From positions 1 through 43,186 of the forward strand of contig JAFQDN010000047.1 of assembly GCA_017415995.1 (NCBI GenBank): 43,186 nucleotides of DNA, in the 5' to 3' direction. Position 1 is the first letter of the stretch; every line of letters begins with the position of its first letter. The notes beneath the pieces were generated by a model. The model did no database searches. It saw only the letters and a list, made by a program, of their open reading frames with translations, and was not told the origin of the DNA. Source of the stretch: Akkermansia sp. GTDB lineage: Bacteria; Verrucomicrobiota; Verrucomicrobiia; Verrucomicrobiales; Akkermansiaceae. The translations under genes were made by a program, and so were the position numbers. Below are positions 36,045 through 43,186 of this stretch, piece after piece.

Positions 36045-37685
36045 TTACAGACGCGGCGCAATGGCACTGATTTGACGCATAATGTTCATATGGCGCTCTT
36101 GGAGGGGTTTGAGCATAGCATCATGCTTAGCGACTTTTTTGCGGGGCTCAATATACAAGCGGCGGTAGGCAGCAACGCGCGAGATGAGCAGTTGCTCCAC
36201 ATAAGAGCTGAGGGTGGCGAGCATCTCCTCTTGCAGCGTTTGAGCGCGGTGAATAATCTCGCGCCGGATGCGCCGAGAAGCAACCAAATGAGCCACAGAA
36301 CCGAGCAACCACGTAGAGCCGGCAAAAAAGAGCATCCAGAGGGCAAGAACATCCTGCCCGATGAAGCCGAGCACGCCGGCTAGGAAAAGGCAACAACACA
36401 GCACAGCCGTAAACAGGCACATCCACCCGGCGCGGTTATTGAACACCTGGGCAAAACTGCTACGTAAACGGCACTGAGTAAAAGGCTTGTACAAATCACG
36501 TCCCAAACGCATGCGCAACTGTGCCAATTCCTCCTGCAAGGCAGCCTCCGGGAAGTCGCCGATTTCGCACTCAAGCGTTTTCTTCATACGCGGGCGCACA
36601 TGGCGCCAATGGCCGGCACAGGAAAGCACAAAGTTGCCATCACTGACCTCTTGCAAATTGAGAATTTCCGTACGCAAAGTACGGTAGTAAAACTTCTCTG
36701 CCCCCGGGCCGAACAGTTCCATACGCACCAAGGTAACGGGAGAGAGCCACCAGCCGAACGCACGCGTAAGTTTGTTGAGGGTGGTGGGTAAGGCCTGCAT
36801 GGCAACCTCGGAGTAGGCATCCGTATAGCTTTTGATGCCGGTAAGCTGGTGGGAAAGGAAGTGGTCTATCTCCTGCTCAATACCTGCGAGGAAACCGTTA
36901 TCAGTACGCGAGACGGCAGAACGGGCGTTGAGGATGCGGCTTTGCTTGCGCACAAGCTCACCCGCGCGCTCCAGTAAGCGGCGGATGTCGGCCCGTACAC
37001 CGTGGGCATCCTCCAGTGCCTCCTGCACACGCTGCGTGAATCCGCTCATACCCTTGAGCGTGGTGGGACTGATGAAGTAGATAGGAGGATTGGCCGACAA
37101 GCGATTACGACTGAACGCACGCAGTTTATCTTTGAGCTGCAGAGCAATCTCAGCAGCCAGCATATCCGTGTGAGTCACAGCCACCAAGCAGGAATTGCGG
37201 CGCGCCTCGGGCAAATCTGCCAGCAAATTCCATACCGGCGATTCCTCCGCCGTACGGGCATCCAGCACGGCAATGATGACGTCCGCCCCCTTCATGAGAG
37301 TGCGCACCGTCTCCGCAACCTTGGGAGCAGAACAATCCGCCGTATCAACCAATTCCAAGCCCTCCAGATTTTCCAACGGCAGGAAAGCGGAACAGGTAGA
37401 CTCCGAATCCTTACAACGGTAGCGCCAGCACACGTAATCATGTTTCATTGGAGCCACGGCAGGCACACGATTTTGCGCCACCCCGGCCAGCAGCGAGGAT
37501 TTTCCGCTTCCGGCAGCACCGATAAAAATGATACGGCGGTCATGCTCGAGGGCAGCAATGGCCTCCTGAATCGGGGCAATAAACTCCGTTTGCGTTTCAT
37601 CATCAATATCCAGACAGAGCTCTACAGCCTGCTGCGCCCAATAACGCGCCAGGCTTTCCTCTGTTCTGAATCCTCGCTTCAACAT
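36045..37685 (-). CDS. Membrane-anchored dynamin-like GTPase
   Basis: A 546-residue protein from the ATG at 37685. GTPase domain: FIGAAGSGKSSLL (G1, about 55-67), LVDTADCSAPKVAE (G3, DTAD for DxxG), AVTHTDML (G4, THTD for N/TKxD). A long helical region follows with SRILNARSAVSRTDNGFLAGIEQEI and many charged helices. Near the end are two membrane helices (MCLFTAVLCCCLFLAGVLGFIG and VLALWMLFFAGSTWLLGSVAHLV), then a coiled coil. This layout resembles bacterial dynamin-like proteins or YcjX/DUF697-type membrane GTPases. The frame is open to 37736, but the promoter at 37696-37724 lies inside that extension, so the later start is chosen. Confidence 0.75.
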   Translation of the reverse strand: MLKRGFRTEESLARYWAQQAVELCLDIDDETQTEFIAPIQEAIAALEHDRRIIFIGAAGSGKSSLLAGVAQNRVPAVAPMKHDYVCWRYRCKDSESTCSAFLPLENLEGLELVDTADCSAPKVAETVRTLMKGADVIIAVLDARTAEESPVWNLLADLPEARRNSCLVAVTHTDMLAAEIALQLKDKLRAFSRNRLSANPPIYFISPTTLKGMSGFTQRVQEALEDAHGVRADIRRLLERAGELVRKQSRILNARSAVSRTDNGFLAGIEQEIDHFLSHQLTGIKSYTDAYSEVAMQALPTTLNKLTRAFGWWLSPVTLVRMELFGPGAEKFYYRTLRTEILNLQEVSDGNFVLSCAGHWRHVRPRMKKTLECEIGDFPEAALQEELAQLRMRLGRDLYKPFTQCRLRSSFAQVFNNRAGWMCLFTAVLCCCLFLAGVLGFIGQDVLALWMLFFAGSTWLLGSVAHLVASRRIRREIIHRAQTLQEEMLATLSSYVEQLLISRVAAYRRLYIEPRKKVAKHDAMLKPLQERHMNIMRQISAIAPRL

Positions 37686-37695
37686 TGCGCTGCTC

Positions 37696-37724
37696 ATTAT
37701 ACGCGCACGGCCATGCCGTGTCCA
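37696..37724 (-). promoter_or_regulatory. Promoter of the GTPase gene
   Basis: Minus strand: TGGACA (37719-37724), 17-nt spacer, perfect TATAAT (37696-37701). The ATG at 37685 follows after 10 nt. It is divergent from the glnN promoter. Confidence 0.65.
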
Positions 37725-37768
37725 CCAAAAAATCACAAATCTGCGTCACTTCACGCGCTAAAAGAGAG

Positions 37769-37797
37769 TTGACAAAACAGGGAGAAGCTATTACAAT
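37769..37797 (+). promoter_or_regulatory. Promoter of glnN
   Basis: Perfect TTGACA (37769-37774), 17-nt spacer, TACAAT (37792-37797). The leader to the ATG at 37826 is about 22 nt without Shine-Dalgarno. No NtrC- or sigma-54-type site is visible. Confidence 0.75.
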
Positions 37798-37825
37798 AGC
37801 CGCGCACTGCTAAACCACATCATAT

Positions 37826-39931
37826 ATGGCAACAGAGACAATGACGGACGCTGAGACTGCACTTAACGCCCTCTATGGTAGTGATACATTCGGTATCAAG
37901 ACCATGGAGAAGTACCTCTCCAAGAGCGCATTCAAGAAGATGATGCTCACCGTGCAAAAGGGCGGAAAGCTCGATACCGGGATAGCTGACGAGGTAGCGC
38001 AGGCTATGAAGGTATGGGCGCTTTCCAAGGGAGCCACTCACTACACACACTGGTTCCAGCCACTCTCCGATGCCACTGCGGAAAAACATGATTCCTTTGT
38101 TGAGCCGGACGGAAAAGGCGGCATGATTTGCGAGTTCACGGGCAAAAACCTCATCCAGGCAGAGCCGGATGCCTCCTCCTTCCCCTCCGGAGGCATACGC
38201 GCCACATTCGAGGCACGCGGCTACACGGCTTGGGACCCGACGAGTCCGGCATTCATCAAGCGCACGGAGCACACCGTCACGCTTTGCATACCGACGGCAT
38301 TCTGCTCCTACACCGGGGAAGCATTGGACAAAAAGACGCCGTTGCTGCGCTCTATGGCAGCCGTTGCGCAGCAAACCACCCGTGTGCTGCACTGCTTCGG
38401 TATAGAACCCTCATACGTGGTCAGCAACCTCGGTGCCGAGCAAGAGTATTTCCTGATAGACCGCGACCTTTACCTGCAACGCCCCGACCTCATTGAAACC
38501 GGGCGAACCCTCTTCGGCTGCTTACCACCTAAGCACCAGCAGATGGAAGACCATTACTTCGGCTCCATCAAAGAGCGCGTGCTGGAGTTCATGATGAGTG
38601 TGGACCGCGCCCTGTGGACGCTGGGAGTTCCGGCCAAGACGCGTCATAACGAGGCCGCCCCCGGACAATTTGAGATATGCCCGCTGTTTGAGCCCTGTAA
38701 CGTGGCAGTTGATCACAACGTCATGATTATGGACATCTTGCAGCGCCAGGCACTCAAGTTCAACTTGGTATGTTTGCTGCACGAAAAACCGTACGCCCAC
38801 GTGAACGGCAGTGGCAAGCACAATAACTGGTCACTTTCCACCCCGGAAAAGGGCTCCCTGTTCTCGCCGGGCAAAACACCGCACAGCAACCTGCTGTTCC
38901 TCACCTTCCTGAGCGCGGTTCTGGCCTGCGTGGATAAGCATGCAGACCTGCTGAGAGCCTCCACCTCCAAGGCTGGTAATGACCACCGCTTGGGCGCAGC
39001 AGAAGCGCCGCCCGCCATCATTTCCATCTTCTTGGGGGACCAGCTCACGGACATCATTGAACAGATTAAGGCCGGTGGTGCCAAGACCTCGTCATCCAAA
39101 ACAACCATGGAATTGGGGGTGGACGTGTTGCCGGAGTTGCCGAAGGATACCACGGATCGCAACCGCACATCACCCTTTGCCTTTACCGGCAACAAGTTCG
39201 AGTTCCGCGCCGTCGGGTCCTCGCAAACCTGTGCTTGGCCCATGGCTGTGCTCAACACCATCATGGCAGAAGCGCTGGATGATGTGGCTACCAGATTGGA
39301 ACCGCACGCCGGTACGCCGGAGTTCAAAAATGTTGTGCGCGACCTCATCCGCGAGCTCGTCACCAAGCACGACCGCATTATCTTCAACGGTAACGGCTAT
39401 TCCAACGAGTGGGTGGAAGAGGCAGAACGCCGCGGACTTCCCCACATCAAAACCACTCCGGAGGCGCTGGAGGTTCTCTCCCGCGAGGATACGATAGCCC
39501 TCATGGAGAAATACGGAGTGCTTTCCCGTTCCGAGCTTCTGGCACGCAAAGAGGTACAGCTGGAAAGCTTTGAGAAGCTCATTGACATTGAAGCAAAAAC
39601 GTGTCTGAACATGCTGCGCACCATTTATCTGCCGGCCATTGCTACGCAGATGACGGAGATATGCGGCACCGTAAGCGCCATTGCTGCAGCGGGCATTACC
39701 GCCGGGCTGAGGGCTGCCACGGAAAAAGCAAACGAAATCGGCCACCTGTATGATGAACTTGCCCCGCGCGTAACAACACTTGCCGAGGCTATCAACGAGG
39801 GAGAGCCTTTCGCCATGCGCGCCGCCATGGAGGATGCGCGCGAGATTGTGGACGCGTTGGAGGCTGTCGTGGATGCGGATTTGTGGCCCGTGCCCACCTA
39901 CGCACAAATGCTCAACATTCACAGCCGCTGA
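37826..39931 (+). CDS. glnN: Glutamine synthetase type III
   Basis: A 701-residue enzyme that makes glutamine from glutamate, ammonia and ATP; the main ammonia-assimilating form in many Bacteroidota and relatives. GSIII marks: FGIKTMEKYLSKSAFKKM near the start, ATHYTHWFQPLSDATAEKHDSF (about 71-92), SSFPSGGIRATFEARGYTAWD, NLGAEQEYFLIDRDLY (metal-binding Glu), KTRHNEAAPGQFEICPLFEPCNVAVDHN, HVNGSGKHNNWSLS, and RNRTSPFAFTGNKFEFRAVGSSQ. Full length. It has its own promoter; the hairpin at 39942 follows. Confidence 0.96.
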   Translation: MATETMTDAETALNALYGSDTFGIKTMEKYLSKSAFKKMMLTVQKGGKLDTGIADEVAQAMKVWALSKGATHYTHWFQPLSDATAEKHDSFVEPDGKGGMICEFTGKNLIQAEPDASSFPSGGIRATFEARGYTAWDPTSPAFIKRTEHTVTLCIPTAFCSYTGEALDKKTPLLRSMAAVAQQTTRVLHCFGIEPSYVVSNLGAEQEYFLIDRDLYLQRPDLIETGRTLFGCLPPKHQQMEDHYFGSIKERVLEFMMSVDRALWTLGVPAKTRHNEAAPGQFEICPLFEPCNVAVDHNVMIMDILQRQALKFNLVCLLHEKPYAHVNGSGKHNNWSLSTPEKGSLFSPGKTPHSNLLFLTFLSAVLACVDKHADLLRASTSKAGNDHRLGAAEAPPAIISIFLGDQLTDIIEQIKAGGAKTSSSKTTMELGVDVLPELPKDTTDRNRTSPFAFTGNKFEFRAVGSSQTCAWPMAVLNTIMAEALDDVATRLEPHAGTPEFKNVVRDLIRELVTKHDRIIFNGNGYSNEWVEEAERRGLPHIKTTPEALEVLSREDTIALMEKYGVLSRSELLARKEVQLESFEKLIDIEAKTCLNMLRTIYLPAIATQMTEICGTVSAIAAAGITAGLRAATEKANEIGHLYDELAPRVTTLAEAINEGEPFAMRAAMEDAREIVDALEAVVDADLWPVPTYAQMLNIHSR

Positions 39932-39941
39932 TGTTTTTTCT

Positions 39942-39967
39942 GCCGCCCGGAGTAAAAACCGGGCGGC
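39942..39967 (+). terminator. Hairpin after glnN
   Basis: 9-bp perfect stem GCCGCCCGG/CCGGGCGGC with an 8-nt A-rich loop; no T-run behind it on the plus strand. Confidence 0.5.
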
Positions 39968-39988
39968 TCCCCCCCTGCCCGCCTACCC

Positions 39989-40498
39989 ATGTTTAAGACG
40001 CTTTTTTTGTTAATACGCAAGATTTTCTGCCACTCGGCAGATGACAAAAAAACATATAACGCCACGGGAAAATACGTTTTTGACGGCGATTCCTTTACAG
40101 CCGTCCGAGAGGGGCAAAGTGAGCCTCATGAAATCAGACTTTTCGGTATCGACGCCCCGGAACGCGGACAGGAATACGCTAAACAAGCCCGGGAACATCT
40201 CATCAGGCTCGTCCGCAAGAAAAAGCTCCGTGTTGAAGTTTGGGACACTGATTCCTACGGTCGGGATGTTGCCAAGGTATATGCGGGAGGCATCTACGTC
40301 AACCTCGAAATGCTCCGCGCCGGATATACCTGGCACTATTCCTACCACGCCGGAGGCGATAAGATGCTAGCAAAGGCAGAACAGGAAGCAAAAGAAGCGC
40401 GCCTCGGTCTCTGGCAAGCAGATGCCCCCATTCCACCCCGAAAATGGCGACGCATGCATTCCGCAAAAAAACATTCGCGAAAGTTTTATTGCAATTAG
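39989..40498 (+). CDS. Staphylococcal-nuclease-like (thermonuclease) protein
   Basis: A 169-residue protein. A short hydrophobic start (MFKTLFLLIRKIFC) could be a weak anchor or signal. The SNase domain follows: GKYVFDGDSFTAV (about 27-39), EIRLFGIDAPERGQEYAKQAREHL (about 48-71, with the catalytic Arg and Glu), VEVWDTDSYGRDVAKVYAGGIYVNLEMLRAGYTWHY (second catalytic Arg) and EAKEARLGLWQ, ending PPRKWRR plus a basic tail. Ca-dependent cleavage of DNA or RNA outside or at the envelope is the family role. No promoter is clear; it may be read through from glnN. Confidence 0.88.
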   Translation: MFKTLFLLIRKIFCHSADDKKTYNATGKYVFDGDSFTAVREGQSEPHEIRLFGIDAPERGQEYAKQAREHLIRLVRKKKLRVEVWDTDSYGRDVAKVYAGGIYVNLEMLRAGYTWHYSYHAGGDKMLAKAEQEAKEARLGLWQADAPIPPRKWRRMHSAKKHSRKFYCN

Positions 40499-40517
40499 AG
40501 CAGCTCTGTGCTAGACT
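40489..40517 (+). promoter_or_regulatory. Promoter of rarA, overlapping the nuclease gene end
   Basis: TTGCAA (40489-40494), 17-nt spacer, TAGACT (40512-40517). The ATG at 40530 follows after 12 nt. Confidence 0.55.
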
Positions 40518-40529
40518 CCCGTTCAGACA

Positions 40530-41876
40530 ATGGACTTGTTCACCCCACACGGAAAATCAGAGGAACAAAAGGACGAGACTGCCCACGGGAGCATGCCTCT
40601 GGCAGCGCGTATGCGCCCTGAAACACTGGAAGAAGTTGCCGGACAAAAGCATTTGCTCTCCGATGGCAAATTGTTGCGCAGAGCCATTGAGACAGACCGC
40701 TTTTCTTCCCTGATTTTTTACGGCCCGCCCGGAGTGGGTAAAACAACTTTGGCTTTCGTCATTGCAAAGCAAACAAGCGCTTACTTTGTGATGCTCAATG
40801 GCGTGGAATCCAATGTAAGTGACATCCGCGACAAAATAGCCGAGGCAAAAGCCAGGCAAACTCTGCATGGTCAAAAAACTATACTTTTTGTGGATGAGCT
40901 TCATCGCTTCAACAAAGCGCAGCAGGATGTCCTGCTCCCCCACTTGGAGCGCGGCACGGTGAGATTCATCGGAGCCACCACGGAAAATCCGTTCTTTGCC
41001 ATCAACTCGGCCATGCTCTCGCGCTCGCAAATCTTCCCATTGGAGCCCGTGCCTGACGAGGAAATCATCACGCTGTTGCGGCGTGCCATTTCGGATCCGA
41101 AACGAGGATTGGGGTTCATGAAACTCAGTGTTGAGGATGACGCGCTGGCGCATTTGGCGCTGAAAGCAGACGGGGATGTTCGCAAGGCTCTGACGGCTCT
41201 CGAAGTTGCGGCACTGTCTACGCCGAGAGGAGCCGATGGCTCGGTGTGCGTTACGCTGGAGGTTGCGGAGGAGTCCATTCAGAAAAAAGCCATCCGATAT
41301 GATCGCATGGGAGATGGACATTATGATACGATTTCAGCATTCATCAAATCCATGCGCGGCAGTGACCCGGATGCCGCGCTTTACTGGTTGGCATTTATGC
41401 TCAATGCCGGAGAGGATATCAGATTTATTGCCCGCCGTTTGGTGATATGCGCAAGTGAAGATGTGGGCTTGGCGGATTCCAACGCATTGCGGGTGGCATT
41501 GGCTGCTGCACAGGCTGCGGAAATGCTCGGCATGCCGGAGGCTCGCATTCCCTTGGCTCACGCAACGGTCTACATTGCTACAGCACCCAAAAGCAACTCC
41601 GCCTACATGGGTATCAATGCGGCACTCAAAGATGTGCAAGAGGGCAAGACGTTGGCCGTGCCTGACCACCTAGCCACCCCGACGCGCAAAAAATTAGCGC
41701 GTCTCCGTGGCGTATCGGAGGAAGATACCACTTACAAGTACGCTCACGACTTCGGGGAGGAGCATTTTGTCCCCCAAGCCTATCTCCCGGAGGGGCGCGT
41801 TTACTACCATCCTACCACCAACGGTTTGGAGCTACGCATCTCCGAGCGTCTCCAATATCTCCGCAACAAGCATTAA
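40530..41876 (+). CDS. rarA: Replication-associated recombination ATPase RarA (MgsA)
   Basis: A 448-residue AAA+ ATPase acting at stalled replication forks. It starts with PLAARMRPETLEEVAGQKHLL (the RarA/RuvB-like lead-in), then Walker A YGPPGVGKTTLAFVI (about 69-83), Walker B TILFVDELHRFNKAQQD (about 115-131), GATTENPFFAINSAMLSRSQIF (sensor 1 and arginine finger region) and DGDVRKALTALE (sensor 2). The C-terminal tetramer domain has AIRYDRMGDGHYDTISAFIKSMRGSDPDAALYWLAFML and PKSNSAYMGINAAL. Normal length and complete. Own promoter. Confidence 0.96.
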   Translation: MDLFTPHGKSEEQKDETAHGSMPLAARMRPETLEEVAGQKHLLSDGKLLRRAIETDRFSSLIFYGPPGVGKTTLAFVIAKQTSAYFVMLNGVESNVSDIRDKIAEAKARQTLHGQKTILFVDELHRFNKAQQDVLLPHLERGTVRFIGATTENPFFAINSAMLSRSQIFPLEPVPDEEIITLLRRAISDPKRGLGFMKLSVEDDALAHLALKADGDVRKALTALEVAALSTPRGADGSVCVTLEVAEESIQKKAIRYDRMGDGHYDTISAFIKSMRGSDPDAALYWLAFMLNAGEDIRFIARRLVICASEDVGLADSNALRVALAAAQAAEMLGMPEARIPLAHATVYIATAPKSNSAYMGINAALKDVQEGKTLAVPDHLATPTRKKLARLRGVSEEDTTYKYAHDFGEEHFVPQAYLPEGRVYYHPTTNGLELRISERLQYLRNKH

Positions 41877-41927
41877 GGTAAACGGCGACCCCGAATGGAG
41901 ACGCCGTATTTATGATACCTTCCGGCT

Positions 41928-43186
41928 TTAGAAAGAATAGCTTGCGCCTACGTTCAGGCTGTGGCTTGTTACATTCTGCATGAGCTCGAAGGAGTAGGAG
42001 GCGTTGAGGCTCCAGTCGTCGGAGAGACGATGGGCTGCTCCTACACTCAGGTTGATGCCCGCACGGCCGGGATTGGAGCCACGCAGACGCATACCGCCGA
42101 GGTCGGCGGTGGGGTTGTTGCGCACCATGTCGCCCACAAAGCTCAACTCACCGAATACCAGCGTGCTGTCGCTGCACTTGTGGGAAGCACCGATGCCGAG
42201 CTCACCACGCAGATTCTGTACGGAGCCGGTGCTCAGGCCGTTGCTCTCTCCGCTATCCGTGGCGAGGTATTGCAGCCCGCCGAATACGCTGAGCGTGGTC
42301 TTGTCGCTGATGGCGGTTGCCCAAGTCAGGCGGGCATCCAGCTGCAGGGCATCCTGCGCCCACTCGTAGGGAAGCCCAAGCAGATTCAGCTTACTTTCCG
42401 TGCGGGTGTGGGTGGCCATCCAGCTCAGTGTCAGGCTTTCCGTAAGCGTGTGATTGCCGTAAATGCCGATGTGCATGGAATCCTGATCCACGGGGAAGGC
42501 GGAGAAGGTGCTCACCTTGCCCCAACTGTTACCAATGGCAACGCCGAGCGTGGATTTTTCCGTCACGCGCCCCTCCACACCGAATGCAGCACCGCTGAGG
42601 GTGAAATCCGCGCCGTTGCGCTCTCCATCCGTGGAAATACGGCTGCTGCCACCCATGGTGGACAACCATGCTGCACCCCTGCCCTCAGCCAACAGCGTGG
42701 CATGCGCCCCACGGGCGGCAATTGTATCGCCGAACGCGCGGGAGGCATTCACTGTACCCCATGTACTCTGCACCAGCGTATCTGCAGCCTTGCGCAGCAG
42801 CGGATCCACCGCCGCAGCAGCCACGGGCTTCGGCGCCGTCAACAGTTCCTCTGCCGTTTCTTCCTCGGCAACATCAGCCACGGGCTCGGACTCGGGAGTA
42901 ATTTCCTGAGCTTCGGCCTGAACATCCGCCACATACTCATTCCAGCCCTCAAAATCTACGACCACCAGCGTAATAGCCTTGCCCTTGGAGTCAAAAGAAA
43001 GGCTTGCCAAGTCCGAGGAAATACCGAATAGCTCATTCAAGTTGGAATCCAAGGTCAGATTGCCTCCCATGGTCTTGAAGGAGAAAATCTTAAACGCTTT
43101 TTTCTTATTGAAATCCTTTTCCGATACGCTGAAGCCCAAATCCAAGCTCACCGCGCCCTCCAAGGTGAGCGCACCGCCTACTTTCA
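41928..43186 (-). CDS. Autotransporter, C-terminal part (5' end outside window)
   Basis: At least 419 residues, open to the window edge. The passenger end has beta-helix-like repeats (KVGGALTLEGAVSLDLGFSV, GGNLTLDSNLNEL), then an acidic linker (AEAQEITPESEPVADVAEEETAEELL). A helix precedes the barrel (DPLLRKAADTLVQSTWGTVNASRAFGDTI). The barrel starts at GRGAAWLSTMGGSSR and has repeated GxxxxxxTLGVAIG, TLSVFGGLQYL and GINLSVGAAHRLSDDWSLNASY strands, ending in SLNVGASYSF; the final Phe is the BAM recognition residue. It is a type Va secretion protein displaying its passenger at the surface. The TTG at 43163 is not the start. Confidence 0.9.
   Translation of the reverse strand, partial: KVGGALTLEGAVSLDLGFSVSEKDFNKKKAFKIFSFKTMGGNLTLDSNLNELFGISSDLASLSFDSKGKAITLVVVDFEGWNEYVADVQAEAQEITPESEPVADVAEEETAEELLTAPKPVAAAAVDPLLRKAADTLVQSTWGTVNASRAFGDTIAARGAHATLLAEGRGAAWLSTMGGSSRISTDGERNGADFTLSGAAFGVEGRVTEKSTLGVAIGNSWGKVSTFSAFPVDQDSMHIGIYGNHTLTESLTLSWMATHTRTESKLNLLGLPYEWAQDALQLDARLTWATAISDKTTLSVFGGLQYLATDSGESNGLSTGSVQNLRGELGIGASHKCSDSTLVFGELSFVGDMVRNNPTADLGGMRLRGSNPGRAGINLSVGAAHRLSDDWSLNASYSFELMQNVTSHSLNVGASYSF

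Noticed and set aside
37686..37736. N-terminal extension of the GTPase frame (17 codons)
   Set aside because: The good TGGACA-N17-TATAAT promoter lies inside it, so this part should not be in the mRNA.

Overview
The window reads as a chromosomal segment of a Verrucomicrobiota bacterium, most likely Akkermansia or a close relative. This rests on protein character: a PEP-CTERM protein ending in the VPEPTTATLSLLALAGLA-RRRRK type tail plus a decayed second one, a large autotransporter barrel, type III glutamine synthetase, a PUR/DUF3276 protein, a MurC-MurB fusion, and almost no Shine-Dalgarno sequences. It is an inference without any database search.

Layout. 1-495 (minus): a GNAT acetyltransferase gene cut after codon 120 by the 5' end of what looks like a group II intron, which runs off the window. 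573-4391: leaderless birA, a PUR-family regulator, then a glycosyltransferase and a GH57-like protein probably linked to glycogen or another alpha-glucan. 4514-8717: peptidoglycan and division genes murC-murB (fused), ddl, ftsQ. 8756-16855: a promoter and leader with a terminator, then nusA-infB-rbfA and a very large AsmA-like protein. 16896-23243: envelope and carbohydrate genes (TolC-like lipoprotein, alpha/beta hydrolase, two secreted proteins of unknown function, a clan GH-D-like glycosidase). 23308-27689: dnaK-groES-groEL. 27690-28003: a 34-nt remnant of the same intron directly behind the groEL terminator, then hairpins. 28004-30887: small secreted proteins (two Pro/His-rich, one cysteine-peptidase-like, one short partner, one lipoprotein). 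30909-34110: FAH-family enzyme, sugar epimerase, pyrD. 34202-35850: a PEP-CTERM gene and a PEP-CTERM pseudogene diverging from a 163-bp segment bounded by perfect 21-bp inverted repeats. 36045-41876: a membrane dynamin-like GTPase, glnN, a nuclease and rarA. 41928-43186: the C-terminal part of an autotransporter.

The most interesting items are: (i) the group II intron in the GNAT gene and its fossil behind the groEL terminator, both preceded by the same CTTTTT, as expected for terminator-targeting (class C-like) introns; (ii) the candidate invertible segment between PEP-CTERM genes; (iii) repeated promoters whose -10 box ends only 5-14 nt before the start codon, pointing to widespread leaderless translation; (iv) a terminator inside the nusA leader; (v) several enzymes with changed catalytic residues (GH57 nucleophile Glu to Gly, hydrolase nucleophile Ser to Asp, PyrD base Ser to Cys, MurB Ser to Cys). 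No tRNA, rRNA or CRISPR array was seen.
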